Of a stretch of DNA of 64,000 bases, positions 20,837 to 32,441 are shown piece after piece; position 1 is the stretch's first letter, and every line of letters begins with the position of its first letter. Both the position numbers and the translations under genes were made by a program. The DNA is from Guadua angustifolia. Lineage: Eukaryota; Streptophyta; Magnoliopsida; Poales; Poaceae. The stretch is from contig CM070500.1 of assembly GCA_036346375.1 (NCBI GenBank), forward strand, positions 78,348,437 through 78,412,436, read 5' to 3'. The notes below the pieces were generated by a model. It was not told the origin of the DNA. It saw only the letters and a list, made by a program, of their open reading frames with translations, and did no database searches.

Positions 20837-23562
20837 TCTATTGAGTCTAGTTTTCATTGTAAGGGTTGCAAACTTGGAAAACAGATACAACTTCCATATT
20901 CCTCTAGTGCATCTCATTCTGCTAGACCTTTTGATCTTATTCATTCAGATGTATGGGGTCCTGCACCTTTTGTTACAAAAGGTGGTCATAAGTATTATGT
21001 CATTTTTATTGATGATTATTCTCGATATACATGGATTTATTTCATGAAACATCGTTCCCAGTTGTGTTCTATTTACCAATCTTTTACTCGCATGGTTCAT
21101 ACTCAGTTTTCTACTACTATTAGAGTTTTTCGTTCTGACTCTAGTGGTGAGTATTTATCTAACATTTTTCGCGGTTTTTGACCTCTGAGGGTACTCTTGC
21201 TCAGCTCTCATGTCCTGGTGCTCATGCTCAGAATGGTGTTGCTGAACGCAAACATCGCCATCTTATCGAGACTGCTCGAACACTTCTTATTGCTTCTTTT
21301 GTTCCTACTCATTTTTGGGGTGAAGCCGTTTCCACTGTTGTTTATCTTATCAATCGACAACCATCGTCCAAATTGTCGGACAAGTGTCCTGGTGAAGTCC
21401 TTTTTGGTATTTCTCCTAGCTATGACCATCTTCGGGTTTTTGGATGTACATGCTATGTTTTACTTGCACCTCGTGAGCGGACTAAATTGACTGCTCAGTC
21501 AGTTGAGTGTGTTTTTCTGGGGTATAGTTCTGAGCATAAGGGTTATCGTTGTTATGATCTTTCCTCTCGTCGCATACGTATCTCTCGTGATGTGACCTTC
21601 GTTGAGGATCGTCCTTTCTTTTATAACCCTTCTACTCGGTCTTCATATTCTCCCATAGAGTCCACATCATTCTTATGTCTCCCTCTTATTTCATCCATTG
21701 ATGATGCTTCTACATCATCTCCATCTGTTACCCCCATTCCTGATCCTTCAACCACCATACACATTCCTGCTGAACCCTCTCCACCCATTTTTGATCCACC
21801 TCCACAATACAAACCACCCATCAAACATGTTTACACTCGCCATCCCACAGAGCATCCGCCTAATCCCACCTCCTCGGCCAGTCCTGATGCTCCTGTTCTT
21901 GATGACACTGATAATTTTGATGAGTCTCATGCCTTGTCTGATGAGTCACAGGTTGTTTCAAGATATAATCTTCGGGATCGTACCACTATTGAGCCTCCTG
22001 ACAGGTTGGGTTTTGAACGTGTAAGTGCTATTATTGATGAGCCCTCCACTTATCAGGAAGCTTCTCAGATTCCGGAATGGCAGCTTGCTATGTCTGAGGA
22101 GCTTGTTGCCCTTGATCGCACAGGCACTTGGGATCTAGTTTCTTTACCATCCCATGCAGTGCCCATTACATGCAAGTGGGTGTTCAAAGTTAAGACCAAG
22201 TCAGATGGTTCCATCGAGAGGTATAAAGCTCGTCTTGTTGCAAGAGGTTTTCAGCAGACTCACGGACGAGATTATGATGAGACTTTTGCTCCTGTTACTC
22301 ACATGACTACCATTCGTACCCTGATTGCTATAGCTGCTACTTGTTCTTGGACTATCTCTCAAATGGATATTAAGAATGCTTTTCTCTATGGCGATTTACA
22401 TGAAGAAGTTTATATGCAGCCCCCTCCATGTGTTGATGCTCCTTCAGGACATGTTTGTCGTCTTCGTCGTGCTTTATATGGTCTCAAACAGGCTCCTCGT
22501 GCTTGGTTTGAGCGATTTGTCTCTGTGATCAAAGCGGCTTGTTTTTCACCTAGTGATCATGATCCTGCTCTATTCATTCATCTTTCTCCACGTGGACGTA
22601 CTTTGCTTCTTCTATATGTTGATGACATGTTGATTGCGGGAGATGATGTTGAATATACTTCTCATGTGAAGCAACAACTTAGTGAGCAATTTCAAATGTC
22701 TAATTTGGGTCCTCTCAGTTATTTCTTAGGGATTGAAGTTTTGCATTCTGCCAAGGGCTATTATCTATCTCAGAACAAATACATACAAGATCTTCTTGCT
22801 TGTTCTGGCATTACTGATGATCGGACGGTTGCAACACCTATGAATCTTCATTTACAGCTTCGTCCTACTGATGGTACACCTCTTGCGGATCCATCTCGAT
22901 ATCGGCATATTGTGGGCAGTCTTGTTTATCTTACTGTTATCAGACCTGACATTTCTCATGCAGTCCATATTTTGAGTCAGTTTGTGAGTGCTCCTACCTC
23001 GGTTCATTTTGGACATTTGCTTCGTGTGCTAAGATATCTAAGGGGGACCTCATCTCAGTGTTTGTTCTATACTCATGATAATCCACTTCAGCTTCATGCT
23101 TACTCGAACTCTACTTGGGCAAGTGATCCGACAGATCGTCGTTCTGTCACTGGCTATTGTATTTTTCTTGGTTCTTCTCCTCTTGCATGGAAGTCCAAGA
23201 AGCAAGCAGCTGTATCACGATCTAGTACAGAGGCAGAACTTCGAGCACTTGCTACTACCACTTCAGAGATTGTATGGCTTCGATGGTTGCTAACTGATTT
23301 TGGTATTTCCTGTGACGGCCCCACACCTCTTCTTTGTGATAATACTGGAGCCATACAAATTGCAAATGATCCTGTGAAGCATGAACTCACAAAACATATT
23401 GGTGTTGATGCCTCTTTTACTCGGTCTCACTATCATCAGAAAACAATTGCTCTTCAGTATGTGCCTTCTGACCTGCAAGTTGCAGATTTTTTCACCAAAG
23501 CACAAACTCAAGAGCAGCATCGGCTTCATTTGATCAAACTCAATGCTTTGGATCCGCCTTGA
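20837..23562 (+). pseudogene. Copia integrase, reverse transcriptase and RNase H
   Basis: Integrase: the HC-type residues near FHCKGCKLGK, then catalytic Asp in LIHSDVWGP and FRSDSSGEY, then Glu in NGVAERKHRH. Reverse transcriptase: WVFKVKTKSDGSIERYKARL, then FAPVTHM, then the active site LLYVDDMLIAGDD (about 22612-22650). RNase H: YSNSTWASDPTDRRS, SSTEAEL and LLCDNTGAIQIA, ending at the stop before the polypurine tract. One frame break at about 21175-21180 lies in a run of five Ts (six would restore the frame), separating the integrase core from a 794-codon open stretch. The first RNase H Asp, usual in Y-S-D, is Asn here (23107-23109). Order and motifs are standard for Ty1/copia. Confidence 0.95.
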
Positions 23563-23566
23563 GTTT

Positions 23567-23575
23567 GAGGGGGGG
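23567..23575 (+). other. Polypurine tract
   Basis: gaggggggg directly precedes the 3' LTR, the usual primer for plus-strand DNA synthesis in LTR retrotransposons. Confidence 0.9.
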
Positions 23576-23672
23576 TGTTAAGGCCCATCACATCTAGGCC
23601 CATCCTATGGCTATATATATCTATGTCAACCTATTGGAGTATTATCTGCTCACATCTTTAAGGTTAGTAACA
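23576..23672 (+). repeat. 3' LTR of the copia element (97 bp)
   Basis: Matches 7507-7602 apart from three transitions and a small indel near the end. Starts TGTTAAGG, ends AGTAACA. Confidence 0.93.
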
Positions 23673-24331
23673 TGTGTCACCTCGTAAAGATGATTTTTTG
23701 GTCGAAGAAAAGTACCACAAAAAAATCTAAGAAGTATGGAGGGTCTTTCCGTAAAAAAATGTACATAGATGTAATTTCTGAGGGATTTTGCCAGGGGGGC
23801 TTTTTTTGGGGGGGGACAATCTATGCAAGTCAGAAACAAATTTGGGAAGTTTTGAAGGCCCTCTCGCTTATACCTAGACGTAATATTTGTGAACCCTTGC
23901 ACGGGAAAAAAGGGAATTACGCTGAAAAAATCAGGTTATAGAAGTTTGGAGGGCTTTCCCAGGAAAAATGTACCTAGATGTAATTTCAGAGGGCATTTTA
24001 ATAAAATGGCTCTAAAAGTCTTGGGGCCTTTCCGTTAAAAAAATACACCTATATGTAATTTTCAAAAATTTTAAGGGCATTTCCAGAAAAACCCACATGC
24101 CACGCGGCCACCCCGCAAGCCATGTGTCCATCGCCACGTGTCGCACAGGCAAAAATCGCATGAGCAGCGCGGGTGGGCGTGCAGGCGAGAACACCAAAGA
24201 ATGCAGTCTTGTGCTGAATGCTGCATAATTGCATAGGACATTAAACATTGCTTGAGAAAAGGACTTAAGAAAAGTATCGTTAAGTGAAATCAATGAGATT
24301 CAGCGTTTAAAAGTCTAACAACAATGCATTA
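23673..24331. other. Region between copia and Helitron, degenerate repeats
   Basis: No gene. Three diverged copies of a unit carrying (g)gagggctttcc..aaaaatgtacctagatgtaattt occur at about 23725-23780, 23950-23990 and 24025-24065. This is probably an old, unidentified transposon remnant that was in place before the copia inserted. Confidence 0.5.
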
Positions 24332-24639
24332 TCTCTCTACTACTATAATGCGGGACTTGGTGGCAGTGGTACGGCTTCCCTCCCCACCCCGCACCCCAAA
24401 CAAACCCTAAACCCGCGCCGCCCCCGCGCGATCATCGCTGCTCTCATGACGACCCTGCGCGATCATCCTTCGCCGCGCCTCCTCAAACCCTAAACCCACG
24501 CGCGGCGCAAATGTCTGCGAGACCCCAAACCCCACACGTGCGATCCACTCCGCACGGCACGCCTCACTCCGCGCGATCATCGCTGGCTCTCAGCGCCGCC
24601 CCTGCGCGCCATCCGCGCGCCATCCCCACCGCTGCTCCC

Positions 24640-24840
24640 CTTCCGGATTCGATGCCCCCCGAAGGATGCTCCAGCTGTGGTCGAAGCTCGACGCCTTCCA
24701 CGAGCAACTCCGCCGCACGGAGGGGGGCGAGGACTTTATCTTCTACGACGGTCCCCCCTTCGCCACCGACCTCCCCCACTACGGCCACATCCTGGCCGGC
24801 ACCATCAAGGATGTGGTCACCCGGCACCGATCGATCTTGC
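24640..24840 (+). pseudogene. Captured isoleucyl-tRNA synthetase N-terminal exon
   Basis: The reading LQLWSKLDAFHEQL, then EDFIFYDGPPFAT, then LPHYGHILAGTIKDVVTRH matches the start of the Rossmann catalytic domain of cytosolic IleRS. It includes the class I 'HIGH' signature in the form HYGH. The match stops after about residue 70; the following bases do not continue the enzyme. It cannot make an active synthetase. Upstream (24400-24500) is a GC-rich, 5'-UTR-like stretch with two aaaccctaaaccc boxes that may have come with the exon. Confidence 0.85.
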
Positions 24841-26030
24841 GGCCGTCACATCGTCTGCGCCGCCGAGTCGACCTCGACACAGTCGGGCGGCGCAAGGCGC
24901 TCCATGTAGGCCTTGACTCCTCCACAAGGCTGAGGCGAGGCACGCCTGTGAGCACGACGCCGACGCAGAGGTTGCCGCCTTGCCGAGCGTGGCGAGGTCC
25001 GTCTCCTTCCCTCCACGCCCTCCCGGCGGCCGCCTCCTTCACCGCCTCCCGCCTCCCAATCCCCCTTCCTCCACACTCATGCGCTCGTCCCTCTCCTTCT
25101 CCCGGCCGACGCCCTCAGATCGCCACCCTTGCCGATGCCCTTCGCCAGATCTAACGGCCCCGAGGTTAGAATCCACCCCCTCTCTTTCCTTTTCCTTTTC
25201 TTCTTCTCCCACTCACCCTCTTCTCCCTTTTTCTCCGGGCCGCCACCACTCGGTCGGCCTCGGTGCCTGACCGAGGGTGGCTTCCTTGGCTCGGTGTTGT
25301 GGCAGGTGTCCCCGACGACGACGGCCGTGAGCACCTACACCAACCCCACGCTGCTACTACTACGACTACCTCCATCCACGAGCTAAATGTTTTCCCTCAC
25401 TCCTCTCTTAATCCATCTCTCCTTTCTTTGGTTTTAGTGCTCGCTAATCATGGATTTTTCCTTTACATCTATTGCTTGTGCTTGCAGAACCCCTTATGGA
25501 TTTGGATTAATATATAACGTGAATGATGTACATTGAAATGCTTGTCTTTGTTTATCGATGCGGATCCTAGAGGATATAGTGCCTTGTTATTTGTCGATAT
25601 GCAATTGTTTTCGATCCGGTTTCTTTGTTTGGCTACAATGTTTCATGTGTTGCCCATGTCTCGTGGTTACTTGTTTTGTAGATATATAAATTGTCGATGC
25701 GTAGTCTTTGTCTTCGCGTTGTTTGGTTAGTCAATGTTTGCATGAATTTGAGACGGTTTTGTTCAAATTTTCTCACCCGTGAGGTTTTGGGGTCAAATGG
25801 GGAGATCATTTGTTCTTTGTTCGTTGCTTCCCGGCGACATGAGGATTTGTTAGGTGATCATACTTAATTGCTTTAGTGAGGTGCATGATGTGTGCTGTCT
25901 TTTTACTATGAACCCCATGTTAAATGGAAACAAAAAGGATTCTTTTCATTCTTTTTTTTGCATTCAGTATACAACCAAACCGAGTTCCTCATGTAGTTTC
26001 GTTCTTTTGCTCGACTAATCGATTTACCAT
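24841..26030. other. Helitron interior, unassigned
   Basis: 24841-25390 is very GC-rich and looks like the promoter, 5' UTR or first exon of a grass gene, but no family is recognised. 25391-26030 is AT-rich and intron-like. Confidence 0.4.
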
Positions 26031-26516
26031 TTGCATTCGGGGTGATTGAGAATCCTTTTGGTGAAGATTCAGATGAAACCGAAAGCAGATAGCATTGTTG
26101 TCCACCTCGGGACATTCTTCATCGACAATTCATCGAGATCGGATGACCGGATTGAACTCGCTACATATGTTCTCAACTCAATTGCTCTTTTAACAAGGGA
26201 GCATAGGAATGTTTTGGATGCCTTCCGTTTATTGCAAAAAGATCCTAATGTTCAGGTGAATGAGGCCTAAGCTATTTTCATGTGCTCCAAATATTTGTGT
26301 TAGATTGTGACGTTATCAATGGCAACATGTTATTTTACGTTGTCCTTTCAACTTTTGATGCTCTGTTAAGTTTCTGAACAGTTTTTCTCTATCTTAGTCT
26401 GTTAAACTTGTCCTCGATGCAGAAAATGGTTATGTCCTTGTCATGTGATAAGGCTGTATGGGATGCTATTATGAATAATGATGCAGTGCAAGAATTCAGG
26501 AGATCTTTCCAGGATG
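26031..26516 (+). pseudogene. Captured exons of an unrecognised gene
   Basis: Two exon-like pieces. The first (about 26031-26255) reads ENPFGEDSDETES, then after a frame change IVVHLGTFFIDNSS and IELATYVLNSIALLTREHR. The second (about 26422-26516) follows an intron-like gap and reads MVMSLSCDKAVWDAIMNND, then AVQEFRRSFQD before a gt. The composition is that of a real conserved protein, but I do not recognise the family. It is in the same direction as the other captured pieces. Confidence 0.5.
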
Positions 26517-27879
26517 GTATGTTGCACTAAAACGTACTAAATTTTTTTTGGGGTGGTTTGGCATAAGTAACACTGTTCTCTGTTTCACTTTATGTTTTGA
26601 GTCACTGTCCTTATTTTGACCATGCTATGTTACACTTTAGATACCACTGATTTTTTGTGGTTTAGAAAAATGCCATTGGTTGTCTTTTAGACATTTGGCT
26701 TTCGGACTATATTTTATATCTATTTTAGAATACCGGATCAATAGCTCGGGTTTTATCTGCTTTAGAATATCAAGTCATTGGAGACCAATGATTACGATAA
26801 GTGGCAATGTTGGGTTCATCCTAGAAAGGTCTGTGATGGTAATACAGGAGATAATTCTTTGCAATTGCCTCTTTTGGTGGGTACTTTATATAGTAGAAAT
26901 TCGGCTATGCATAGTATATGTGTTCTACTTTGTGGCCCTCTTCGTAGTCCATTTAGCTTCGTTTCGTTTCATTTGACTGAAATTTGTTTCTCAAATATAA
27001 GCTACTTCCCAAATTTGGCTAAAATTTGTTTCTCAAATAAATACTAAAGTAAATGAATTCATTTGTACATTTTATGTTTCTCAAATATAAGCTACTTCCC
27101 TTTACCATGGAATCCATTTACTTTAGTATTTATCGGATATATTTCTACCATGCTCTTAATTTTCCTCTATGACTCCATGTTTGGGTTAATCTTGTGGTAT
27201 GATTAGCGATTAGGTGTTTCATTCGAGTTACTGATATATGATGAGACAATATGGAATTTATCAAGTCCATTTTGTGTCACACCACAACGAACTGATATTA
27301 AAAACATGAAACATACATGAATGTTGTGAAAAGTCGAATGCTTTTGATCTGTTCTACAATGTTGCTTGGCCTATGTTCCCGATAGTCTTCTCATTTGCAT
27401 CAGTGTGATGCATGCGCTCTAGAGTTCTTGCATCTCGGAAGTTCCAAAGAGGTTTACTTTAGAAATTAGAATCCTTGATGGTGTAGTTCATATGTATGTT
27501 TTAAAAGGGTAATGATTCAGTTAGCTCTCCGCACTTGCTCCATCTTTTGGCACTTGGCAGGGCTGGAAAAAAATGAGACAGGATTCACAATGGTGAGTTT
27601 GGCATTCAGGTTCATCCTTCTTGTTGGTTAGGCGACACTATCTCAGTGTCTGCCGCAGAAATTATTTCAACGCATTCCACTCTTCTCAGTTATTCTATCC
27701 TAAAATTGTTAGTACATTCCAACAGATTTTTGAAAGCTGATTTACATCTGAATATCTATTTGTAGAAAGGATTGCATATACTGGACACTCGAGTGGAGAT
27801 TTAATTCACCAGATGTTGTCCTAACTGACCATGAGTAAGTTTATTCTAACCGACCTGTATGGAATATTTGCTTCTGTTT
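26517..27879. other. Helitron interior, mostly intron-like
   Basis: AT-rich. A short stretch at about 27763-27835 (WRFNSPDVVLTDHE) looks exon-like and could be a further captured piece, but it is too short to assign. Nothing else is supported. Confidence 0.35.
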
Positions 27880-28808
27880 TTTCAGTTTGTAAGTTTTGAT
27901 ATCCATAAATGATCTTGTTATTAAGGAGTCCTCTGGTGGGAAGAAGATATTCATAAATGATCTTGTTATTAAGGTAAGTTTTGATGTATGGTTGTTTCTG
28001 ATTACTTATTATCCTTGAAGTAGTCAAGTGTAGACTTGGCTGGTGCTTGTGTAATTTATTTCCTGTTCAAATAAACTGTATTTTTTAGAAGGCATTGCGC
28101 TCAATAGTTTGCTTTAGTGGTATGGAGTGTTATCTGAATAAGTTTCTCTTGTATTCTTCATGCAATTCTCAGTTGCTTCTGTGTCTCCACACTATAGGTT
28201 TGAATTGATTGTTGTTCAATATGCAGGCTGCAGCATTGGTGCTTCGTAAGGTTCCTGAGTGTAACAGCTCATGGATGAATGATTTTATTCGCCAGTAAGA
28301 TATGGATATAGATCACTAGAACTGGGAGCTTCATTTTTATTACTCAGAATGTGATGTATATCATCTGTTTCTCCTACAGGTTTCACGATGTGAACATTAA
28401 TGTTGCTGTACAAACTGAGCATGGCTTGTTTGTTCCAGTAATTAGGGTGGGTTGCTGACTTGGTACTAAATTAGATCATGCTATTTTTTAAAAAGATTTA
28501 TTTTGCTCCTTTAACTTGTATTTGTTTTACAGGACTTGATAAGAAGGGTTTAGCTACTATTGCTGATGAGGTGAAGCAGTTGGCTCAAAGAGCAAGGGAT
28601 AACAGTCTTAGGCCAGAAGATTATGAGGTATAGAATGAAATATATCTGGGATGTATTGTATACGATGGTATTTGTCCTTGACAGTCTGGATGCTATGCTT
28701 TGCAGGGTGGCACTTTCACTGTGTCAAATTTGGGAGGTCCTTTTGGAATTAAGCAGTTCTGTGCCATCGTAAATCCTCCCCAATCAGCAATTTTGGATAT
28801 TGGCTCTG
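27880..28808 (+). pseudogene. Captured dihydrolipoamide acetyltransferase (PDH E2) exons
   Basis: Five exon pieces in order: about 27880-27973 (GKKIFINDLVIK); 28227-28294 (AAALVLRKVPECNSSWMNDF); 28380-28446 (FHDVNINVAVQTEHGLFVPV); 28533-28627 (ATIADEVKQLAQRARDNSL); 28706-28808 (GGTFTVSNLGGPFGIKQFCA). Together they are the middle of the 2-oxoacid dehydrogenase acyltransferase catalytic domain of the mitochondrial PDH E2 subunit. The lipoyl and subunit-binding domains and the C-terminal HRVIDG active-site block are absent. The fourth exon starts with a one-base loss relative to the expected DADKKGL, and the first exon contains a 49-bp-period duplication. The introns are retained. Confidence 0.88.
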
Positions 28809-29511
28809 GTAATATGTTGTTGCCTAATAATTGCACTGTTGAGTCAGCTGATATATCGTGTTATAGGTGCAATGTAGGTATAGCTAAGATAAGAAGAATA
28901 GTCTTCTGCCTTATTTTTTGTTGGTCGTGAAAAGCATATTCCCAAGTTTCAGTATTGTGGTCTTGGTAGCACTTGATACTCCAGAGAATGGAATTCTGGC
29001 TGTGCTACTATTGGTTTCCAGTGCAAATCAAAATACATGGGAATCCTGTGCGTGATCTTTGGTTCTGTAACGCTCAAATACTGGGCAATGGTTGACTGGT
29101 TGTTTAGTTGCCAAATAGAACACTGAGAATGGAATTTTAACATAGGTTGCATTTTTGTTTTTAGCACACTTTCTTGTGAGATATGCATGACTGTGCCCAT
29201 AGAAACCACTTTGTTATGTTGTTTCTGTGCAACTGCGGTGGAAGAGAGCTGATCCTTGTAAGTGCAACTGCGGTGGAAGATAAATTGCAAAAAAAGGTAA
29301 AAAATGATTAATTGATTTTTGAGATTGGTAATATACATTGCTACGTACAATATATTTGGTTTTAATTCATATTGGAGGAGAAACCATAAAAACTTTTGTA
29401 ATGGGGAGAAATATATGTTTGATCTTGCAGCGCAATTTTCTTTTATTGCTTGACATTTATGTTTCGTTACCAATTTTATTTTTCAGTAGCAACGCACGGG
29501 CATTGAACTAG
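28809..29511. other. Helitron 3' region
   Basis: No further coding match. It includes two copies of gtgcaactgcggtggaaga (about 29228 and 29262) and ends in the Helitron 3' terminus. Confidence 0.4.
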
Positions 29512-30480
29512 TATAGTGTAATGTAACAGTTCATATCATTGTGCTAAAGCACCAGCATAAAGCAAAAGCATCTCAGCTATTAGTGCAATACTGATTCACC
29601 GAATTGAGTAAATTAACAGATTATCGACAAATTGATAAAGGGGAAATTATACATCTATGACAATGATGGCTATAAAGCTGAAACTATGACAAAATTTCAA
29701 ACCATAGCAAACCTATGTTATGTCAGTTCACCGAATTAACAAATGTGGATATTAGAAACGGTTCTCTTTTTTCTGGGCAAAATCAAACTCATGTGTTACT
29801 TCTTTCATGTGCTAATGTAGGAATCCTCACTAAGTCACCGCAAAAACATACACAGCAGTGCCTATATGCTCTCTCACGAACTAAATCGTGTAAATCCTAC
29901 AACAATGTTGTTACTAGTGGAATAGTGTGTGGTTGCAAATCAAGTCTTAAATTTATTGTGCCTTAAAATTTGTGCTTTACACTTTTGGAGAGCATAGAAG
30001 CACAACCGAAAGTTTCAATCAGCTGGGCGACCTGCCCGCACTGCACCGCGGCCGAGGCCCGGGTCGCGGCCAGCGCCGCCGCGAGGAGGAACACGTACGG
30101 CAAGGGCGGTGCTGGTCCTGGTGCTCATCCCGAAGAAATTGCTTGTACTTCGGGCCGTGCAGGTGCTGTAGGCTGACGAACCTGTCACGGCGAGGAGATA
30201 CGTAGAGGCCGCAACGCACGTACGTGATTTGCGTCGGATGTAAACACATGTAGACGTGTTTTGTCATGTCGACGCTGTGACCAGCGGGTGCGGTGACCCT
30301 GGGGCCGTTGGGCAGGGGGAAGCGCATGAATGGGACGCGAGCGCGCGCGTTCGGTGCACCCTGGGCTGACCTGACGCCCGCTGCCTGAAGGGGTCCAGGC
30401 GTCCAGCCATACCCGGCGCGCCCGAACGTGGAGCGCCTACTAGGCCGTGGTCAAACGAAAGGCCTAGACAGCGTTGGAGA
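29512..30480. other. Intergenic, no assignable gene
   Basis: 29512-29970 is AT-rich with no features. 29970-30460 is GC-rich and contains overlapping open frames on both strands. A minus-strand frame (reading FVSLQHLHGPKYKQFLRDEH) might be a gene remnant, but no family is recognised. Confidence 0.4.
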
Positions 30481-30748
30481 TAGGGCTGTAAACAGCGAGC
30501 CTGGCCTCGAAAGATAAGTTTGGCTTGAGTGAACTTGATAACAATAAAAAAAATCAATATATATTAATTTTTAATAATAAGAAAAGCTCAAGTTTAAGTT
30601 TTGCTTAAGTAAATTTAGTAAAAGTTGGCTCGCATGCTATTCGAACTTGACTCGTTCAAGTTCGCGAATTCGGATCAAGCTCAAGCTTGACTAATTTAGA
30701 GCTTGAGCCGAACTCATCAAGACCCTTGAGCTTGTTTTTACGGCCCCA
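30481..30748. mobile_element. Probable degenerate hAT-like MITE
   Basis: The ends tagggctgtaaacagcgagc and (reverse-complemented) tggggccgtaaaaacaagct are imperfect inverted repeats of the TAGGGNTGTAAA type. The interior is rich in gagcttgag/ctcaagctc words, as in related grass elements. No clean 8-bp target duplication is visible. Confidence 0.5.
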
Positions 30749-31584
30749 TTAAGAGAACCAGCGCGCAGGTCGCCGGCGCATGGTGTGGACACCGAGATGC
30801 GGGATGCAACAAGGAACTAATAACTGGCTGTGGCGCTTTCGGCCAACGAGCATCAAGGCGGGTGGGCGTCCAAACAGCGTAATTGGCCCGGTCCATCCGA
30901 GTATCCGACCTGTCGTCCGATCAACTGGGAGACGTACGTGGATGGACCAATGTTTGAGACTTCGTCGTTGTAGGGTAAGTAAGTACTATTTACCATTTAT
31001 TTATGTTTTAATATTTATGTAATTATCAAAATGAAAAATATGAAAGTACCTCTCGTTGGATTTTGATGCGATGGATTGTGGAATGGAAGAAGACAAGAGG
31101 GTAGGTCGAACAATTGGCCCTGTCCCTTGGGGTGTCTTCCGAGAGAACACAACAAGGCAATCTTGGTGACGTTGTTGGCTCTACTAGCGGCGACCGACAA
31201 CGAGTGGTGGCATGGTAAAAGCGATGGTGATGATGGCCTTCGGTCATGTTTTGATAATGGGAAAGGGAGCACCGAGTAGAACGCAAGACGGTGAACCCAA
31301 CGGTGAGATCGTTGGTGATGAATACTCATCGGCGGCAGCGGGATCTAGCGGTGAAGAGGCGGCGGTGAAAAAGATTGAAATGGGTTGATCTCTGCGCACC
31401 GAGCTAGAACTAAACTCAAATTAAGGTGAACAGATCAAAGCCTAGAACACAAGATGACACGAGTGGATTTGAGATTGGCTGATCAAGTTGACGAGGAGAG
31501 GCGAATGAAGCGGCTTGGTACAGCGGGATCCTCCATAGATGAAGAAGATGACCAGTGGTGTGGCTCCTCGCGGCGTAGACGATG
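30749..31584. other. Intergenic, unassigned
   Basis: Mixed composition with several short open frames on both strands and no recognisable family. It continues across the hAT insertion into 36002 onward. Confidence 0.4.
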
Positions 31585-32441
31585 ATGGCAGGCATGGGTG
31601 GAGCCAGCGGTTGTCACCGTTGGGCCGTGGCCCAACCAATTTTTTGCCGGCCCATTACCCCATCACTACTACAAAAAACATCATCACAGACGGTTATTAA
31701 CGTCGCCGAGAGCGGTTTTGTGAACCGTCGGTAACAATAAGTCTGTGATGAAGGAGCTCGCCGAGAGCGGTTCTCTACCCGTGCGAGAAATATATATCAC
31801 GAGCGGTTTATTAATACAACCGCTGCGCGAAATTAAACTATCACGAGCGGTTATGATTTGAAGCTATGCGTGATATTAATTCATCACAGACGGTTTCAAA
31901 TAAGAACCGTCTGTGATATGAACTCATCACAGACGGTTTCAAATAAGAACCGTCTGTGATGACCTTTTTTTCCCTCACCCTCAGCAGAACCTCCATTAGT
32001 TATGGTGTTGTTGAAATTTCCATCAATATTTCTACAACGATATTTATAAGGCACAACCGATTATAGATGTTGTAATTGAATATCTGCACTTCCTATATGC
32101 ATTGAGGCAACAGTTTGTCCGTCGGGATAGACTTAAAATATAAACATTTGTAGCGCTTTTTCTCCTTGTTATGATAAAGTTGATGGAACTCGACTAATAA
32201 ATCAACCAAGACCGGCGAGCATACATGACGAGGCGACCGCAACCACGGTCTTCTCCATCGAACCGGTCACACTAGAGTGTGTGATTTGCTTCATGCCATC
32301 TGAAGTGGCTTTATGCTAGGTCACCGTAGTGCCACGGTGCGAGAGTAGCCGACGGCATGCTCTTGTCTTGGCGTCCGTCGTGCCACGGTGGGAGATCGAA
32401 CATGGTACTTTGGTAAAATTGTAGATGTACTTGATAGATTA

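Larger units (their letters stand above)
7507..23672 (+). mobile_element. Ty1/copia LTR retrotransposon, split by a CACTA
   Basis: Two short near-identical LTRs (7507-7602 and 23576-23672) begin TGTTAAGG and end GTAACA. A primer-binding site follows the left LTR and a polypurine tract precedes the right one. Gag, protease, integrase, reverse transcriptase and RNase H lie in the copia order (integrase before RT), all on plus. Removing the CACTA (9465-20833 plus one 3-bp target copy) leaves about 4.8 kb, a normal copia size. Flanks are tgtgg and tgtgt, a 4-of-5 match for the expected 5-bp target duplication. Frame breaks in gag and pol mean this copy cannot encode a full polyprotein as read. 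The LTRs differ by three transitions plus a small indel, so the insertion is fairly recent, although 96 bp is too short for a good date. Confidence 0.95.
24332..29511 (+). mobile_element. Non-autonomous Helitron carrying gene fragments (5.2 kb)
   Basis: The left end is TCTCTCTACTACTATAATG. The right end is caacgcacgggcattgaaCTAG, which matches the grass Helitron 3' terminus (aacgcacgggca followed shortly by CTAG). The insertion lies between A (24331) and T (29512), without target duplication, as expected. No Rep/helicase gene is present. Inside, on plus, are fragments of at least three genes with their introns: isoleucyl-tRNA synthetase, an unrecognised gene, and pyruvate dehydrogenase E2. 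Captured intron-containing genomic pieces all in one direction are typical of gene-trapping Helitrons. Confidence 0.85.

Noticed and set aside
29970..30560. GC-rich open frames on both strands
   Set aside because: No recognisable domain, no splice support, and overlapping frames on both strands suggest base composition only.
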